Shown one piece after another: positions 1 through 10,262 of a DNA stretch of 64,000 nt. This DNA comes from Distichodus sexfasciatus (taxonomy: Eukaryota > Chordata > Actinopteri > Characiformes > Distichodontidae). A program made the translations under genes and the position numbers. Numbering within the stretch: the stretch's first letter is position 1; each line of letters opens with the position of its first letter. Under the pieces are notes generated by a model that saw nothing but the letters and a program-made list of their open reading frames with translations, ran no database searches and was not told the DNA's origin. The stretch covers positions 33,797-97,796 of the forward strand of contig JAVGVS010000795.1 of the NCBI GenBank assembly GCA_032718565.1, read 5' to 3'.

Positions 1-293
1 GGTCCCTCATGAGGTTTGCACCGGTTTTTGTCCAATTTCACACTGAAATAAAGGTCATTTGTGTGTTGTTTGTCATGGGATTAGTGTTTAATTGCCAGTT
101 AAAAGATGCTGTAAGTTGTTTTATTTTGTATAATACAAATAGCAAGTCTTTACACTAAATTTAGATGGGACTCATTCAACAATACAACCATAGTCTCCTT
201 TCCTAGTGAGTTTGTTCATTTTAATGCTGACTTGTACTTGCATAGACACCCTTTGCTGCAACGGGTAAATCATGTGTAAATAGTCTCTACTCT

Positions 294-915
294 CTAGAGG
301 TGTAACGATTGAACTTTGATTCAATGAACAGCAAAACCTTTATCATTAATTAATGTTAAAGTAACGTCCCTAACCAAGCAAGCGCAGAGACGTCAGCAGG
401 TTTCATCACAACTTTTATTAAGCTTGATAACACACGCTGCTGTGATCAAATGATATTTTAGTTGCTTTTTGTGATGTGATATGAATGAGTGTGATGGGGT
501 TAAATCTGCATATGATAGTATCTCGATCGATCACTGGCTCCTGAACTGAATCAGTATCAAAACCGGAAAATCTGAACTTAAACATTTTAGGCTTTATGAT
601 ATCAGAATTGCGTCATAATCACATTTCATCACAGTACGACTTGATATTGATTCAGTGGACACTAGTTCAACGTCTGCCAGTATCACGAAGTCTGCTACGA
701 TACAATTTCAATTTGATTCTATTCAGGAGCCAGTGATTTGACACTGGGCTCAAGCAGACACTTAAATGAAAATCAATCTTCTCTATTAACAAAAATAGAC
801 CTTTTATTCAATATACAGTGACGCTATAATATGTCTGATCGATGTTTTAATTTTGGATCGATGCTGTGGGATTACTGAATTGATGAATCGAGGTTGATTG
901 ATGTATCGTTACTCC
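294..915 (+). mobile_element. Dispersed DNA-element family X, copy 1 (rearranged)
   Basis: The outer ends are AGAGGTGTAACGAT (294-310) and GATGTATCGTTACTCCC (to 915), imperfect inverted repeats of each other. The core shares CTGCTACGATACAATTTC, TTCAGGAGCCAGTGAT and GTCTGATCGATGTTTT with copies at 9855, 19050, 31845, 39868 and 62085. The stretch 440-545 reads as the minus strand of the same core, so this copy carries an internal inversion or second partial insertion. No coding capacity is seen. The family looks like a non-autonomous terminal-inverted-repeat element. Confidence 0.6.
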
Positions 916-1009
916 CACTTGGAAAAGTTGGCCACACTTCCCATTCCATTTTTTGGCAAAACATCTGATGATTTAAAAAAAAACTAAAGCCCTGGTTTCT
1001 GATGGTCAG

Positions 1010-1171
1010 GGCCCCATGTGTGACCTGCTGTGGTCTGACCCGGATGACCGCGGCGGTTGGGGAATCTCCCCCAGAGGGGCGGGGTACACATTCGGACAGG
1101 ACATCTCCGAAACCTTCAATCACGCCAACTGCCTGACACTGGTCTCCAGAGCTCACCAGCTAGTGATGGAG
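1010..1171 (+). CDS. ppp2ca/ppp2cb: PP2A catalytic subunit, internal coding exon (residues ~193-246)
   Basis: This exon encodes 54 residues beginning GPMCDLLWSDPDDRGGWG and ending SRAHQLVME, a signature of the PP2A catalytic subunit, a Ser/Thr phosphatase working with scaffold (A) and regulatory (B) subunits in cytosol and nucleus. The SRAHQ motif carries a metal-binding histidine (H241 in human numbering). The exon is bounded by an AG acceptor (ends 1009) and a GTAACA donor (starts 1172), begins in phase 0 and ends in phase 0. The next exon starts at G247, so numbering fits the family's 309-residue length. One residue is odd: HANCLTL is read where vertebrate PP2A has HANGLTL (about G233C). 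The ca and cb paralogues are nearly identical here, so I cannot choose between them. Upstream exons are outside the window. Confidence 0.95.
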
Positions 1172-1195
1172 GTAACACCGGCTGGACGGCTGGAA

Positions 1196-1553
1196 TAGCT
1201 GGATGAATGGATGTATAGCTGGATGGATGGATAGATGAATAGCTAGATGGGTGGATGGATGTATAGCTGGATGGATGCATGGATGAATAGCTGGATGGAT
1301 GGATGAATAGCTGGACGGATGGATGGATGGATGAATAGCTGGATGGATGGATGGATGAATAGCTGGACAGATGGATGGATGAATAGCTGGATGGATGGAT
1401 GGATGGATGAATAGCTAGATGGATGGATAGATTTATAGCTGGATGGATGGGTGGATGGATGTATAGCTGGATGGATGGATGAATAGCTGGATGGATGGAT
1501 GGATGGATGGATGAATAGCTGGATGAATAGCTATATGGATGGATGGATGGAGT
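1196..1553. repeat. GGAT-based minisatellite in PP2A intron
   Basis: About 360 bp of tandem units built from GGATGGATGAATAGCT with variable numbers of GGAT. It begins about 25 bp after the donor at 1172 and fills most of a 473-bp intron. Open frames on either strand here are repeat artefacts. Confidence 0.95.
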
Positions 1554-1644
1554 CATTATAGACGGGTAGTCATTATAAACAGATAATCATACTGATTGGA
1601 CTGGTGCAACCCTAGTCCTGACGTTGTGAAATCCATTCTTTCAG

Positions 1645-1763
1645 GGCTACAACTGGTGTCACGAGCGCAACGTGGTAACAATCTTCAGTGCCCCAAATTA
1701 CTGCTATCGCTGTGGTAACCAGGCGGCCATCATGGAACTGGACGACACACTCAAGTACTCATT
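1645..1763 (+). CDS. ppp2ca/ppp2cb: PP2A catalytic subunit, penultimate coding exon
   Basis: It encodes GYNWCHERNVVTIFSAPNYC followed by YRCGNQAAIMELDDTLKYS plus two bases of a Phe codon. The SAPNYCYRCGN stretch is the conserved PPP-family beta12-beta13 loop region near the active site, the part involved in toxin and inhibitor binding in PP2A/PP1. The acceptor is TTTCAG (to 1644) and the donor GTGAGT (from 1764). The exon ends in phase 2 and joins the last exon to give KYSF-LQFDPAP without a frameshift. CHER replaces the CHDR of human PP2A (about D253E), a conservative change. Intron 1172-1644 is mostly a GGAT minisatellite. Confidence 0.95.
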
Positions 1764-1817
1764 GTGAGTATATAAACAGACAGCTGACCATCCCAATGAC
1801 TATATCATGACCTCTGT

Positions 1818-1973
1818 ATTTGACCTATACGTGAAGGAGCAGTGGCAACACCCAGGGCGCAGCGTTTTGGGATGTTAATTTGCTCATGCGTACCAGTCCG
1901 GGACTTGAACTAGCGACCGTCAACGATCACAGCACAGGGCCAACTCCCTAACCGTTACACTACCAACTGCCCT
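1818..1973 (-). mobile_element. tRNA-derived SINE (family A), truncated
   Basis: On the minus strand it reads GGGCAGTTGGTAGTGTAACG followed by a pol III B-box-like segment. The same head recurs at 2884, 7050, 13282 and elsewhere. It lies in the last PP2A intron and is diverged in its middle. Confidence 0.65.
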
Positions 1974-2099
1974 CCACTGTTAATAATGTCATAATAGAGC
2001 TTTACCTGAGTTCTTCAACAAAGAAATGTGAGAGCTCTGGTTTTAACATCCCAGACTGTACCTTTAGCCTGAGTTAGACCTTGCCAATATATTATGTGC

Positions 2100-2160
2100 C
2101 ATTTACGTTTAATGCATTTAGCAGGCGTTCTCCTCCAGAGCGACATCCATTTCCTAATTA
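2100..2160 (-). mobile_element. SINE tail fragment (V-SINE-like)
   Basis: The segment resembles the widespread vertebrate V-SINE tail: on the minus strand, a CTCTGG...AGCG..CTGCTAAATGC core. Only about 60 bp remain. Longer relatives lie at 14205 and 38815. Confidence 0.5.
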
Positions 2161-2883
2161 CAGAAACGGTCATGATCGATTGATTTAATGGGTCCAGGCA
2201 AGCACAATTTGTTTTTCAGTAAATATAGACATACAGTGTTACCTCGGTTCTCAAACTTTACCCGTTCCAGAAGATGGTTCATATGTCAAAGTTAGTAAAT
2301 TTTCAACATAAGAATCAATGTAAAACTAAATTAGTCCGTTCCTGGTTCCAAAAATACACCAATAGTTCAACGGTCCTACACATGAAAGCTTGCTTTTGCG
2401 GCTGGTCTAAGTACAAAATAAATGATTTAAGTCTGACAATTTCCATCAAAAATAATGATTGAGTGCCGAATTGTTGGATTTTGTTGGCAATTTTACTAAT
2501 TTTCATATAAAAACAATACAAACGTGTGAAATGACAAAGCAGTTTGTGATGGCCAGATAGAAACGCCAATCAATTGATGGTTCTTGTCATACAAGTTTAT
2601 ATGACTTCAGGACAAAGTACAAAATGAATGGTGGAATTCTGACTTCAATGACAGAAAAAACTGTTTTAGTGACAAATTGTTGAAATTTTGCACTCTGTGC
2701 AATCTTGTAATTTCCCGTATAAACCATGACGGAGTGCTTGGTGTGTCTTCCAAGATTTCGTTCGTACTCCAAGCTCCAATTTTGGCAAAAAATTCTTTGT
2801 ACTCCAAAATGCAGTTCGAGAACCGAGATACCTCTATAAATCATACTGTATACTAACATTTGGTCCAAAAATATTGTGACTGT

Positions 2884-3085
2884 GGGGCAGCTGGTGGTGT
2901 AACGGTAGGGTGTTCGCCCTGTGATCAGAAGGTCGCAGGTTCAAATCCAGGGCCAGTAAAGTTACCACAGAGGTACTCATTAGCAAGGTACTGTCCCCAA
3001 GCACGGATGGGTCAAATGCAGAGGTCACATTTGTTTGTGGTGCACTGTGTGCTGTGGTGTGTGCACAATGAAAAATAATTACTCA
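2884..3085 (+). mobile_element. tRNA-derived SINE (family A), near full length
   Basis: The head GGGGCAGCTGGTGGTGTAAC contains an A-box-like TGGTGTAACGG, and GGTTCAAATCC is a good pol III B box. The body shares GAGGTACTCAT..AGCAAGGTAC, GGGTCAAATGCAGAGGTCAC and a tail ending in CACAATGA..AATAATTACTCAC with the other copies. It is in the PP2A intron, in the gene's orientation. Short open frames across it are not genes. Confidence 0.8.
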
Positions 3086-3369
3086 CTTTTCAAGATTTGA
3101 ATTTTGATACTTATTTCCCAACTCTAACCTGAGTTTTAAACATTCAAATTTAAAAGAAATTACACATGAGAGTTTTGGTTTGACCATTCCAGAAGGCAAA
3201 TTTTGTTTTAGCTTTAAACATTCAGGGTAAAAAAAATGAAATGTGTGTTGCTGGCGTTAATAACTCAAAAATGCACCTTTAAAGTGAGTTCTGAAAATAA
3301 AGTTTTAAAGCAAATGAAACATGAGAGTTGTTGAGAGTTTAACATCCAAAAAAACACCTTTATGGCCAA

Positions 3370-3488
3370 TTTCCTAGTCGAGGATTAAGCCTAGCCCTAG
3401 ACTAGCTTTGAGTTTGAATGGTAAATCTTCATTGGTACTACAACTTGGTTCAAGACTAGGCTTTAATCCATGAGCAAGAAACCAGTTC
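3370..3488. mobile_element. Angel-like short inverted-repeat element
   Basis: A roughly 115-bp foldback: TCGAGGATTAAGCCTAGCCC on the left pairs imperfectly with AAGACTAGGCTTTAATCCAT on the right, and the right end runs into AAGAAACCAG. This matches the layout of the Angel MITEs known from teleosts. No clear target duplication was found. Confidence 0.55.
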
Positions 3489-3601
3489 TTAAAGTTTTAA
3501 AGCAAATTAGTTTGGTTTTAACATTCCAGACCGCATCTTTAAACAGAGTTTTAAACGCCCAGTTTTAAGGCAAATTTAATGTGAGTTGTGTTAGTGTTGA
3601 C

Positions 3602-5261
3602 CAGTGTTGGGGAGTAACGGAATACATGTACCGGCGTTACGTATTTAGAATACAAAATATGAGTAACTGTATTCCGTTACAGTTACCGTTTAAATAGGTG
3701 ATAATTAGAATACAGTTACTTTGTTGAAATAAATGGATTACACGGCGGTCTGTTCCTGTTTCATATGTGAGGCTATCTCCTCTCTATCCCCTCTCTAAGT
3801 TTGGTAATTCCACGCATTGCCGGAAACCCAAACAAAACACGCAGTAAGAGGCTCTAATGTAAGCGTGCTGTTAATGTTGGTGGCGTCAGTTACACAATGG
3901 ACCCGGAGCCAGCACAACAGAGCCAGCAGTGCCCGGGCAGGAATGTATTTCTTACTCGGAAATTTCGTGTTTGCTCCTTTAGAGTAAATATATTGTCTAT
4001 TCAGGGAGATTTGGGTTTAACAGCCAATTGGTAGAGAAAAACAAACAAGAATTTGCAGGATGTGATTGCTACATTCATGTTGTTTCCATTGATTCATTAT
4101 GCCTCTGCCTCAATAGAGTACAAAACTGGATGCATCTAAATTTTCTCCAGTTAAATAAGGACAAAACAGAAATAATCTTGTTTGGAAACAAAGAGGGAAG
4201 ATCAAATCTAAGCACCTACTTAGAATCTAGAGCCCTTAAAACAACAAAGCATGTTAAAAATCTTGGTGTAATCATGGACGGAGATCTTGACTTCAGTGAA
4301 CATATTAAGTCGATATCAAAATCAGCATTCTGGCATCTTAAAAACATAGCTAAAGTCAGAGATCTTGTGTCCCATCAAGACCTTGCAAAACTTATACATG
4401 CCTTTATCTCCTGCAGGGTTGATTACTGTAATGCTCTTCTCACCGGGATTCCTAAAAAGTCCATTAGACAGCTCCAGCTCATTCAAAATGCAGCTGCCAG
4501 AGTTCTAACCAGAACTAAGAAAAGAGATCACATCACGCCAATTCTCAGGTCCCTGCATTGGCTTCCAGTTCAGTACGGAATTGATTTCAAAACACTACTA
4601 ATTCTGTACAAGTCACTAAACGGGTCGGGCCCTAATTACATCTCTGATATGTTTGATGTTTACACTCCTGGTAGGTCCCTAAGATCTGCAGGTTCAGGCC
4701 AGCTGGTGGTGAAAAGAATTGAAACTAGACACGGTGAAATGGCGTTTTGCCACTATGCTGCCCAATGCTGGAACCAACTGCCCATTAATGTCAGATCTGC
4801 CCCAACTACGACAATTTTTAAACGAATGCTAAAGACTGCACTTTTCTATGCTGCTTTTCCCACACTCGAGTGCCGAGCTGTTGACTGTGACTGATTTTAA
4901 AATATTTTATAGCACTTTTAATCATTTTATTTCTCTTATTTCTTATTTTTCAATCTTTAATTTAATTTTTTTTTACTTCTTTTCTCATTATTCTTTCTTT
5001 TTATCTTTAATTTTAACATTTTAACATTGTTTCTGTAAAGCACATTGAATGACCCTTGTGTATGATAATGTGCTCTATAAATAAACTTGCCTTGCCTCAT
5101 GTAGTTGTAAAAAGCATGACAATATATTAAGTAATCCAAAGGATTCAGAATACGTTTCTCACATTGAGTAACTTAACGGAATACGTTACGAACTACATTT
5201 TGGGGCATGTATTCTGTAATCTGTAGTGGAATCCATTTGAAAAGTGACCTTCCCAACCCTG
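3602..5261. mobile_element. Non-autonomous hAT-like element with 8-bp target duplication
   Basis: The termini are CAGTGTTGGGGAGTAACG at 3602 and CTTCCCAACCCTG ending at 5261, inverted copies starting with the hAT-style CAG. The exact octamer GTGTTGAC flanks both sides (3594-3601 and 5262-5269), as expected for hAT transposition. Internal hAT-derived arms are 3602-4080 and 5097-5261; the centre is a nested LINE. A second copy of the family is at 25730-26965. No transposase frame was seen. Confidence 0.85.
4081..5096 (+). mobile_element. 5'-truncated L2-like LINE with intact reverse-transcriptase C-terminus
   Basis: An open frame runs from the insertion point to a TGA at 4892-4894, about 270 residues. 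It contains FLQLNKDKTEIILFG, CRVDYCNALLTGIP, LQLIQNAAARVLTRT, HWLPVQYGIDFKTL and CWNQLPINVR, which are typical of the distal reverse-transcriptase region and C-terminus of L2/CR1-type LINEs. The 3' end TGTAAAGCACATTGA...GCTCTATAAATAAACTTGCC resembles an L2 tail with a TTGCC repeat. The hexamer TCATGT is duplicated at 4075-4080 and 5097-5102, marking insertion into the hAT element. The uninterrupted frame suggests a young copy. The frame's first about 18 residues (from 4028) are hAT sequence. Rex1 or CR1 remain possible clades. Confidence 0.85.
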
Positions 5262-5304
5262 GTGTTGACCGTCCAGATTTAAGCTGAGTCTGTTTGTTTT
5301 TCAG

Positions 5305-5377
5305 CTTGCAGTTCGACCCTGCGCCCAGAAGAGGCGAGCCGCACGTCACGCGCCGCACCCCCGACTACTTCCTGTAA
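5305..5377 (+). CDS. ppp2ca/ppp2cb: PP2A catalytic subunit, terminal coding exon
   Basis: After a TTTTTCAG acceptor the frame reads LQFDPAPRRGEPHVTRRTPD then YFL and TAA. This is the invariant C-terminal tail of PP2A catalytic subunits. The final TPDYFL holds the phosphorylatable Tyr307 and the C-terminal Leu309 that is carboxymethylated by LCMT1 and controls B-subunit binding (family knowledge). The 119-nt and 73-nt exons together give 63 residues plus stop, exactly completing a 309-residue protein. The preceding intron (1764-5304) contains SINE fragments and a hAT-like element with a nested LINE. The reading frame is intact, so this looks like a functional gene. Confidence 0.96.
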
Positions 5378-5412
5378 CGTCTCCGTGCCTGAAGCAGCGC
5401 CCTCTACTGGAC

Positions 5413-5454
<42 letters not shown>

Positions 5455-5589
5455 AAAATCCAAAAATCATCACCAAATAAATCACTTTCATTTCTCTGTT
5501 AGCAACTTCCTCAGCTTTTCATTTCGTCCATGGACCAAGATGTGTGCCATTAACGAAACGCAATACGCCACAATCACGAAAATCCAGAA

Positions 5590-5624
<35 letters not shown>

Positions 5625-6190
5625 TGCTGAAATATGTTCAGGGGAAAGTGTTGTTTTTCCCCCACATGCAGTATTTAATATATAAACTGCTTTAATTTCA
5701 TGGAATATGAAAATCTTCACTCTCCATACAGCTTCATAGGTTTAAACTCCTGCAGCTCCGCAACAATAAATTGTGTTCTCTTCTTTTGGGTTTGTGTTCA
5801 CTTTTTGGGTTTGGCTTCTTCGGCTGACGAGTATTAACATTGTGGTTGAAAAATAAAATAACATTTTGACATCCAGAAGGACAGTCCCGAATAAAAGATC
5901 CACTTTTGTACTTGTTGGTTTAAAAGACGAAAAGGGAAAATCTAAATGATAAAAGCTTTTGTCCTGCACTTTTTCCAGTACAATCGTTCTCAGTATTGTT
6001 AGATGGTAGAAGAACTACAAGCGGTTTTATTTCTAACTGCGTTGTGTCTCCTTCCTCACTGACTTGCAACACCGAGCACTTAATTATTTTGTTGTGTAAA
6101 AAATGCCAATGTAGACTCCTTTCGCTATGACAATGAAAATGTTCACACTGTTTTTAATGCCTAGGATTAAAGCTGTTTTTTCTGCCAAGT
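5378..6190 (+). other. ppp2ca/ppp2cb: Probable 3' UTR of the PP2A catalytic gene
   Basis: The segment after the stop codon carries two AC-repeat runs (5412-5451 and 5590-5618) and several candidate poly(A) signals: AATAAA at 5476-5481 and near 5765, and ATTAAA at 6166-6171. The last is followed by T-rich and then GT-rich sequence (6172-6230) typical of a cleavage site and downstream element, so I place the end near 6190. No transcript evidence is available to choose among the signals. Confidence 0.5.
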
Positions 6191-7049
6191 GTCTTTGTCG
6201 TTGTGTGTTGCGTGTGTGTTTCTGTTCTGGGTTTTTAACAGTTTGTGAGGCTTTATTGATCATTTTCCACTAAAGCACTGAGATTTGTCATATTTGTTTT
6301 TTAAAAATATATATTTGTGAGGGAATTTTTTGTGTGTGCAAGGACCAGGGGTGTCACCAGCCGATTTCTACTGCTTTAGTCCATGTGTATTTTTGAGTCT
6401 AGCCCGAGTAGCCAAAATGATTGTACAATTGTTTCGCTTATTTATTTCATTACTATGCTTGCATCTGAAAATTAAATCATAATTTATGCAGTCCAATATC
6501 GTCTGTAGTCTACTATAGCACATTTTATAGACGGTATACAAATTGAAAACAATCCTGGGCTCTTCTGTGAATTTAAACCCGGTCCAGACTAAGCCCAGGC
6601 TTCTCATAAGACACGTCCTCTTACGCAAAAATGACAAGGCACATCATATTTTTCCTCATGAGGAGAAAAATACTTAAATAAAAACGTTTTAGGTGTGATT
6701 TGAAAAATTAGTATGTATTTGCTTCCTGATGTCCTCACAAGGACATGCAGTGTAGTTGTTTATTTTATAAAATAAAAATAACAATATGTTAAAATACGTA
6801 TTTAGACAGTTAAAATGAAGTAAAGAATATGAATCTAAATAGAAGTAAAAAAAAAAATCCAAAAATGAATTAAATAAAAATAAAATGAGATATAGCATTT
6901 TTGGTGGCGACATTTTGCTCGTCATGTTGGAATAATTATTTTCCGTCCAGCAGATGGCACAATTTTGCCTTTTTACGTACTGGTGGGTTGGTATTGGTGG
7001 ATATGGACTAACAGAGTCGTATTTGCATGCACTCATTTACTGAAGAGAG

Positions 7050-7292
7050 TGATTATTAGTCATTGTGAACACAGCACAGCACACAGTGCGCCACAACCAA
7101 ATGTGACTTCTGCATTTGGCCAATCCATGAAGGTGCAGTGGGCAGCTGACATGGGCAGTACCCGGGGAGCGGTGCTTGGGGGCAGTACCTTGCTCAGGAG
7201 TACCTCAGTGGAACCTTTACCGGTCCGGGATTCAAACCGGTGACCTGCGGATCACGGGGCCACTTCCCTAACCGTTACACCACCAACTGCAC
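7050..7292 (-). mobile_element. tRNA-derived SINE (family A), full length
   Basis: On the minus strand: a head with TTGGTGGTGTAACGGTTAGG, then GATCCGCAGGTCACCGGTTT with the B box, and a tail ending TCACAATGAC. It is one of the most complete family A copies. The 92-residue open frame over it is not a gene. Confidence 0.8.
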
Positions 7293-8394
7293 CGTGATAC
7301 TGTTATTTGACATTTTTATACAATATTACATATGGGTAAATGTATTTTTGGTGTAAATTGTATTTGTGGTTTATTCTGAAAAGCCAGAGTAATGGTTGAA
7401 ATTGGGGGTGTTTGGACATCTGACCCCCTGATCAAGACCCAGACAGCCCAAACAGACAAAATCAGTTTTGAGTGGGTTCATTGGGTTCAGCTGTTATCTG
7501 TTCTCAGCATGAAGGAACATTGTAATGTAAATTTCAGACAGTACTAATGTGGAGCATTTCTTAACCTCTTCAGCATTACTAGAAGCAGCACCTTGTTGAT
7601 TCATTCTCATTCAGTGACTGATTGGTTGGTGTTGCTGTTTGACGTGTGTTGGTAAATGTAACTATGAGCAAAAGTCTAACTTGTTGAAAATCTCTTATTT
7701 TACAAGCTTCATCTTCGTGTTGCAAGTGTGTGGTCTACAAATGCAAGCTAACGTCTAGAAGTTGAATTGCTCACCATCGTCTTTCAGAGGAAGCTTCAGT
7801 CAGCTACTACTTTTGACGATGTGTGTCTTTTTGATATTATCTCTACCTCCAGGTTCACTCATATGTTGTGTCACACTGAAGACTTCACTTAAAGGTGTGA
7901 GAGAATTTGCCACCACTGAACTCAATGCCCTTTATATAGCAAACACCTGTAAACGGCATATCACATGGCGTAAACCACTGTATGAATTTCACCTCCCCAA
8001 TCAGGGGTTCCAACTTCCTGATGCCAAGTCTTTGGGAGTCATGAGGAACTACTGCATTTACACATATTAACGAGTTAGTGTTCAATTTATTTAAAAAAAA
8101 GAGAATAAAAATGTAGGCAGTTTATCTCCTTGAAAAAATGAGCGTGATCTTGTTTGAGAGTGTGTAGTTATGGAACATAAAAACAACAGATGAGTAAAAC
8201 CACAGAACATGCAGGGGTTGTTACATTTTGGAGGTAAACTCTCTAAGACACACTGGTGCTGAATAAGGCGGTGGATATAAATAACCTGCAGGGGAAACTG
8301 CAACGTGATGCCACCTGAAGGGAAGGTCAGGAAAGGTGAGGAGCTTACTTAGAGGATGACGGAAGTAGCAGAGCTTCCCCACCCCCGTGTGCAC

Positions 8395-9240
8395 TTAAAC
8401 ATACACACACAAACAGTCTCGTTTTTCTACCTTTGTCAGGTCCTTCCTTTGAGTGCCATGATAACTTGATGTAAAAAAGCAACTAATACCTAACCCTAAC
8501 CTTAATCTCAGTAACTATTTTATGTTTTTTAGTTTCTCATATAAAAGCTGAAACTTTTCTTTCAAAGTGAAACAGTCCACACAAACAAAAATGTTTGCAA
8601 AATCAGATATTTTTATTGTTGTGGTCGTCACATATCGCATAAAACACACACAAACACACACAGTTTTGTCTTTCTATCTTTGTATGTCCTTATCCTGACT
8701 CCCATGCTGACTAGATGTAAATAATACTACTGCTACCTAACTCAAACCTTAACCTGAGCCTCCTTTAGTTTCTCAATCCTAATACTTTTCACTTTTGAAA
8801 GTAATCCGGTCGTCACAAAGCACGTCTGTAAAATCTGATGTTTCTGCTGTTGTGGTCCTCACACACCACGTATCGTTGTGGTCCTCACATGTTGCATAAA
8901 ACAAACACACAAAAACCTTAGTAACCAAAAGCAAATATTTTACCTCTTTTAGTTTCTCTCGCCCATAAAACCTTAAACTTTTCTATGAAAGCATTTTCCC
9001 TCATATGGACTGGTTCTCAAAAGCAATAATTCTCACCCCTAATCACATAAAACCTGAACATAAAACCTGAAAGTTAACCATTCATCACAAACAAAAATGT
9101 CCTCACAAAGCAGGTGTGCAAAATCATACACACACACCTCAGTAACCAAAAGTAAACGTTTTAGTTTTTCCACAAATAATGTAAAACTTTCCTGTAAAGG
9201 CATTCTTTCCTTATGATGAGTTGTCTTAAACAAAAATGTC
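8395..9240 (-). repeat. TTAGGG-rich dispersed repeat, several adjacent copies
   Basis: Repeated blocks share TTTGTATGTCCTTATCCTGA, CCTAACCCTAACCTTAA, TTTTAGTTTCTC and GTGGTCCTCACA at 8395-8640, 8640-8880, 8880-9130 and 9130-9240. Further copies lie at 9600-9850 (+), 10255-10400, 10790-10870, 14460-14800 (+), 30525-30800 (+), 50870-51030 (+) and 51600-51740 (+), often beside AC/GT arrays. The family is common in fish sequence. I know no coding product. Confidence 0.65.
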
Positions 9241-9854
9241 CTCATAAAGCCACAAAAATGCCGTTCTTATCTTTTAAGGAACAACTACATCCTCACAATC
9301 ACCTAAATTTGGCCATACACTCACACACACCCCATGCAGGTCCGGGACACACTCCGGGACCAGATGGAGAGGAGCTGACTCAGCAAACTAGGAACAAGAA
9401 AGAGGATTGATCAGCAAAGTGAGATTTAATGCTGTGTAACGTATAGATTTGATCAAGTTTCAACTCCATTGTGTTGAATGAAAATGTAATGTTGTGTGAC
9501 GTTGGACTTCGAGCTCTACAGAAAAAACAGAAATTTGAGGAGTGTAAGACAATCTTCCAGATGGCGTAAATGGCCGTGTTTGTGGTCATGTGGTCATTAG
9601 TTTGGGTGGTGTGTGTGTATGCGTCTGCAAGTATTTAGAAGGTTGTGAGGACCTGGTTGACCCCTAAAAGACTGATAAAACTATGATTGGTTAAATATTC
9701 GTGGCTTTGTGAGGGCAAATTAGTTTGTAAATACCAGTTGTCATGAGGAAAAAATAAGAGTAGAAAAAATGGCAGATTTTATGTAAAAATAGGTCAAAGA
9801 TCAGCTTTGGGGTTAGGGTTATGTGCAGCTGTAGTATTATTTACATCCCGTGAT

Positions 9855-10262
9855 TATAGTTGTGTAACAATACATTGATATACATCAAGATATACTTCAT
9901 ATTGATGGTCGGCTCATGAATTGAATCATCAAAATTGTATCATAGCAGACTTTATGATATGATATCTATACAATGGGCAACAATTTGATGTCTGCCAATA
10001 TCACAATGTCTGCTGTGATACGATTTCAGTTCGGTTCCATTCAGGAGCCAGCAATCACAAACGTAAAATCACAAAACGCAACTAAAATTTCAACTGACAT
10101 TTTTTTATTCTTGAGCTCAACCAGACCGTTAAGTGAAAAAAATACACCTGCTGTTCAATATAACATGATGTGTGACTGATGTTTTCATTCTGGATTGCTG
10201 CTATGGGCCTGTTGATCACTGAATTAAGGTGTCAATGTGGAGTGATGTGTTGTGACATCCCT
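9855..10262 (+). mobile_element. Dispersed DNA-element family X, copy 2
   Basis: It starts TAGTTGTGTAACAATACATT and ends TGTTGTGACATCCCTAATG. The core CTGTGATACGATTTCAGTTC, TTCAGGAGCCAGCAAT and the CTGATGTTTTCATTCTGGAT segment match copy 1. It splits two halves of the TTAGGG-rich repeat cluster, so it probably inserted there. Confidence 0.65.

Noticed and set aside
1116..1556. 146-codon SIHPSIHP frame on the minus strand
   Set aside because: It is a translation of the GGAT minisatellite.
2884..3085. tRNA gene, because of A-box and B-box-like motifs
   Set aside because: No cloverleaf pairing or CCA-proximal stem is evident and the same body recurs many times; it is a SINE.
4028..4080. ATG at 4028 as the start of a 288-residue gene
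   Set aside because: The first residues are hAT sequence upstream of the LINE's target duplication. The LINE is 5'-truncated and has no own start.
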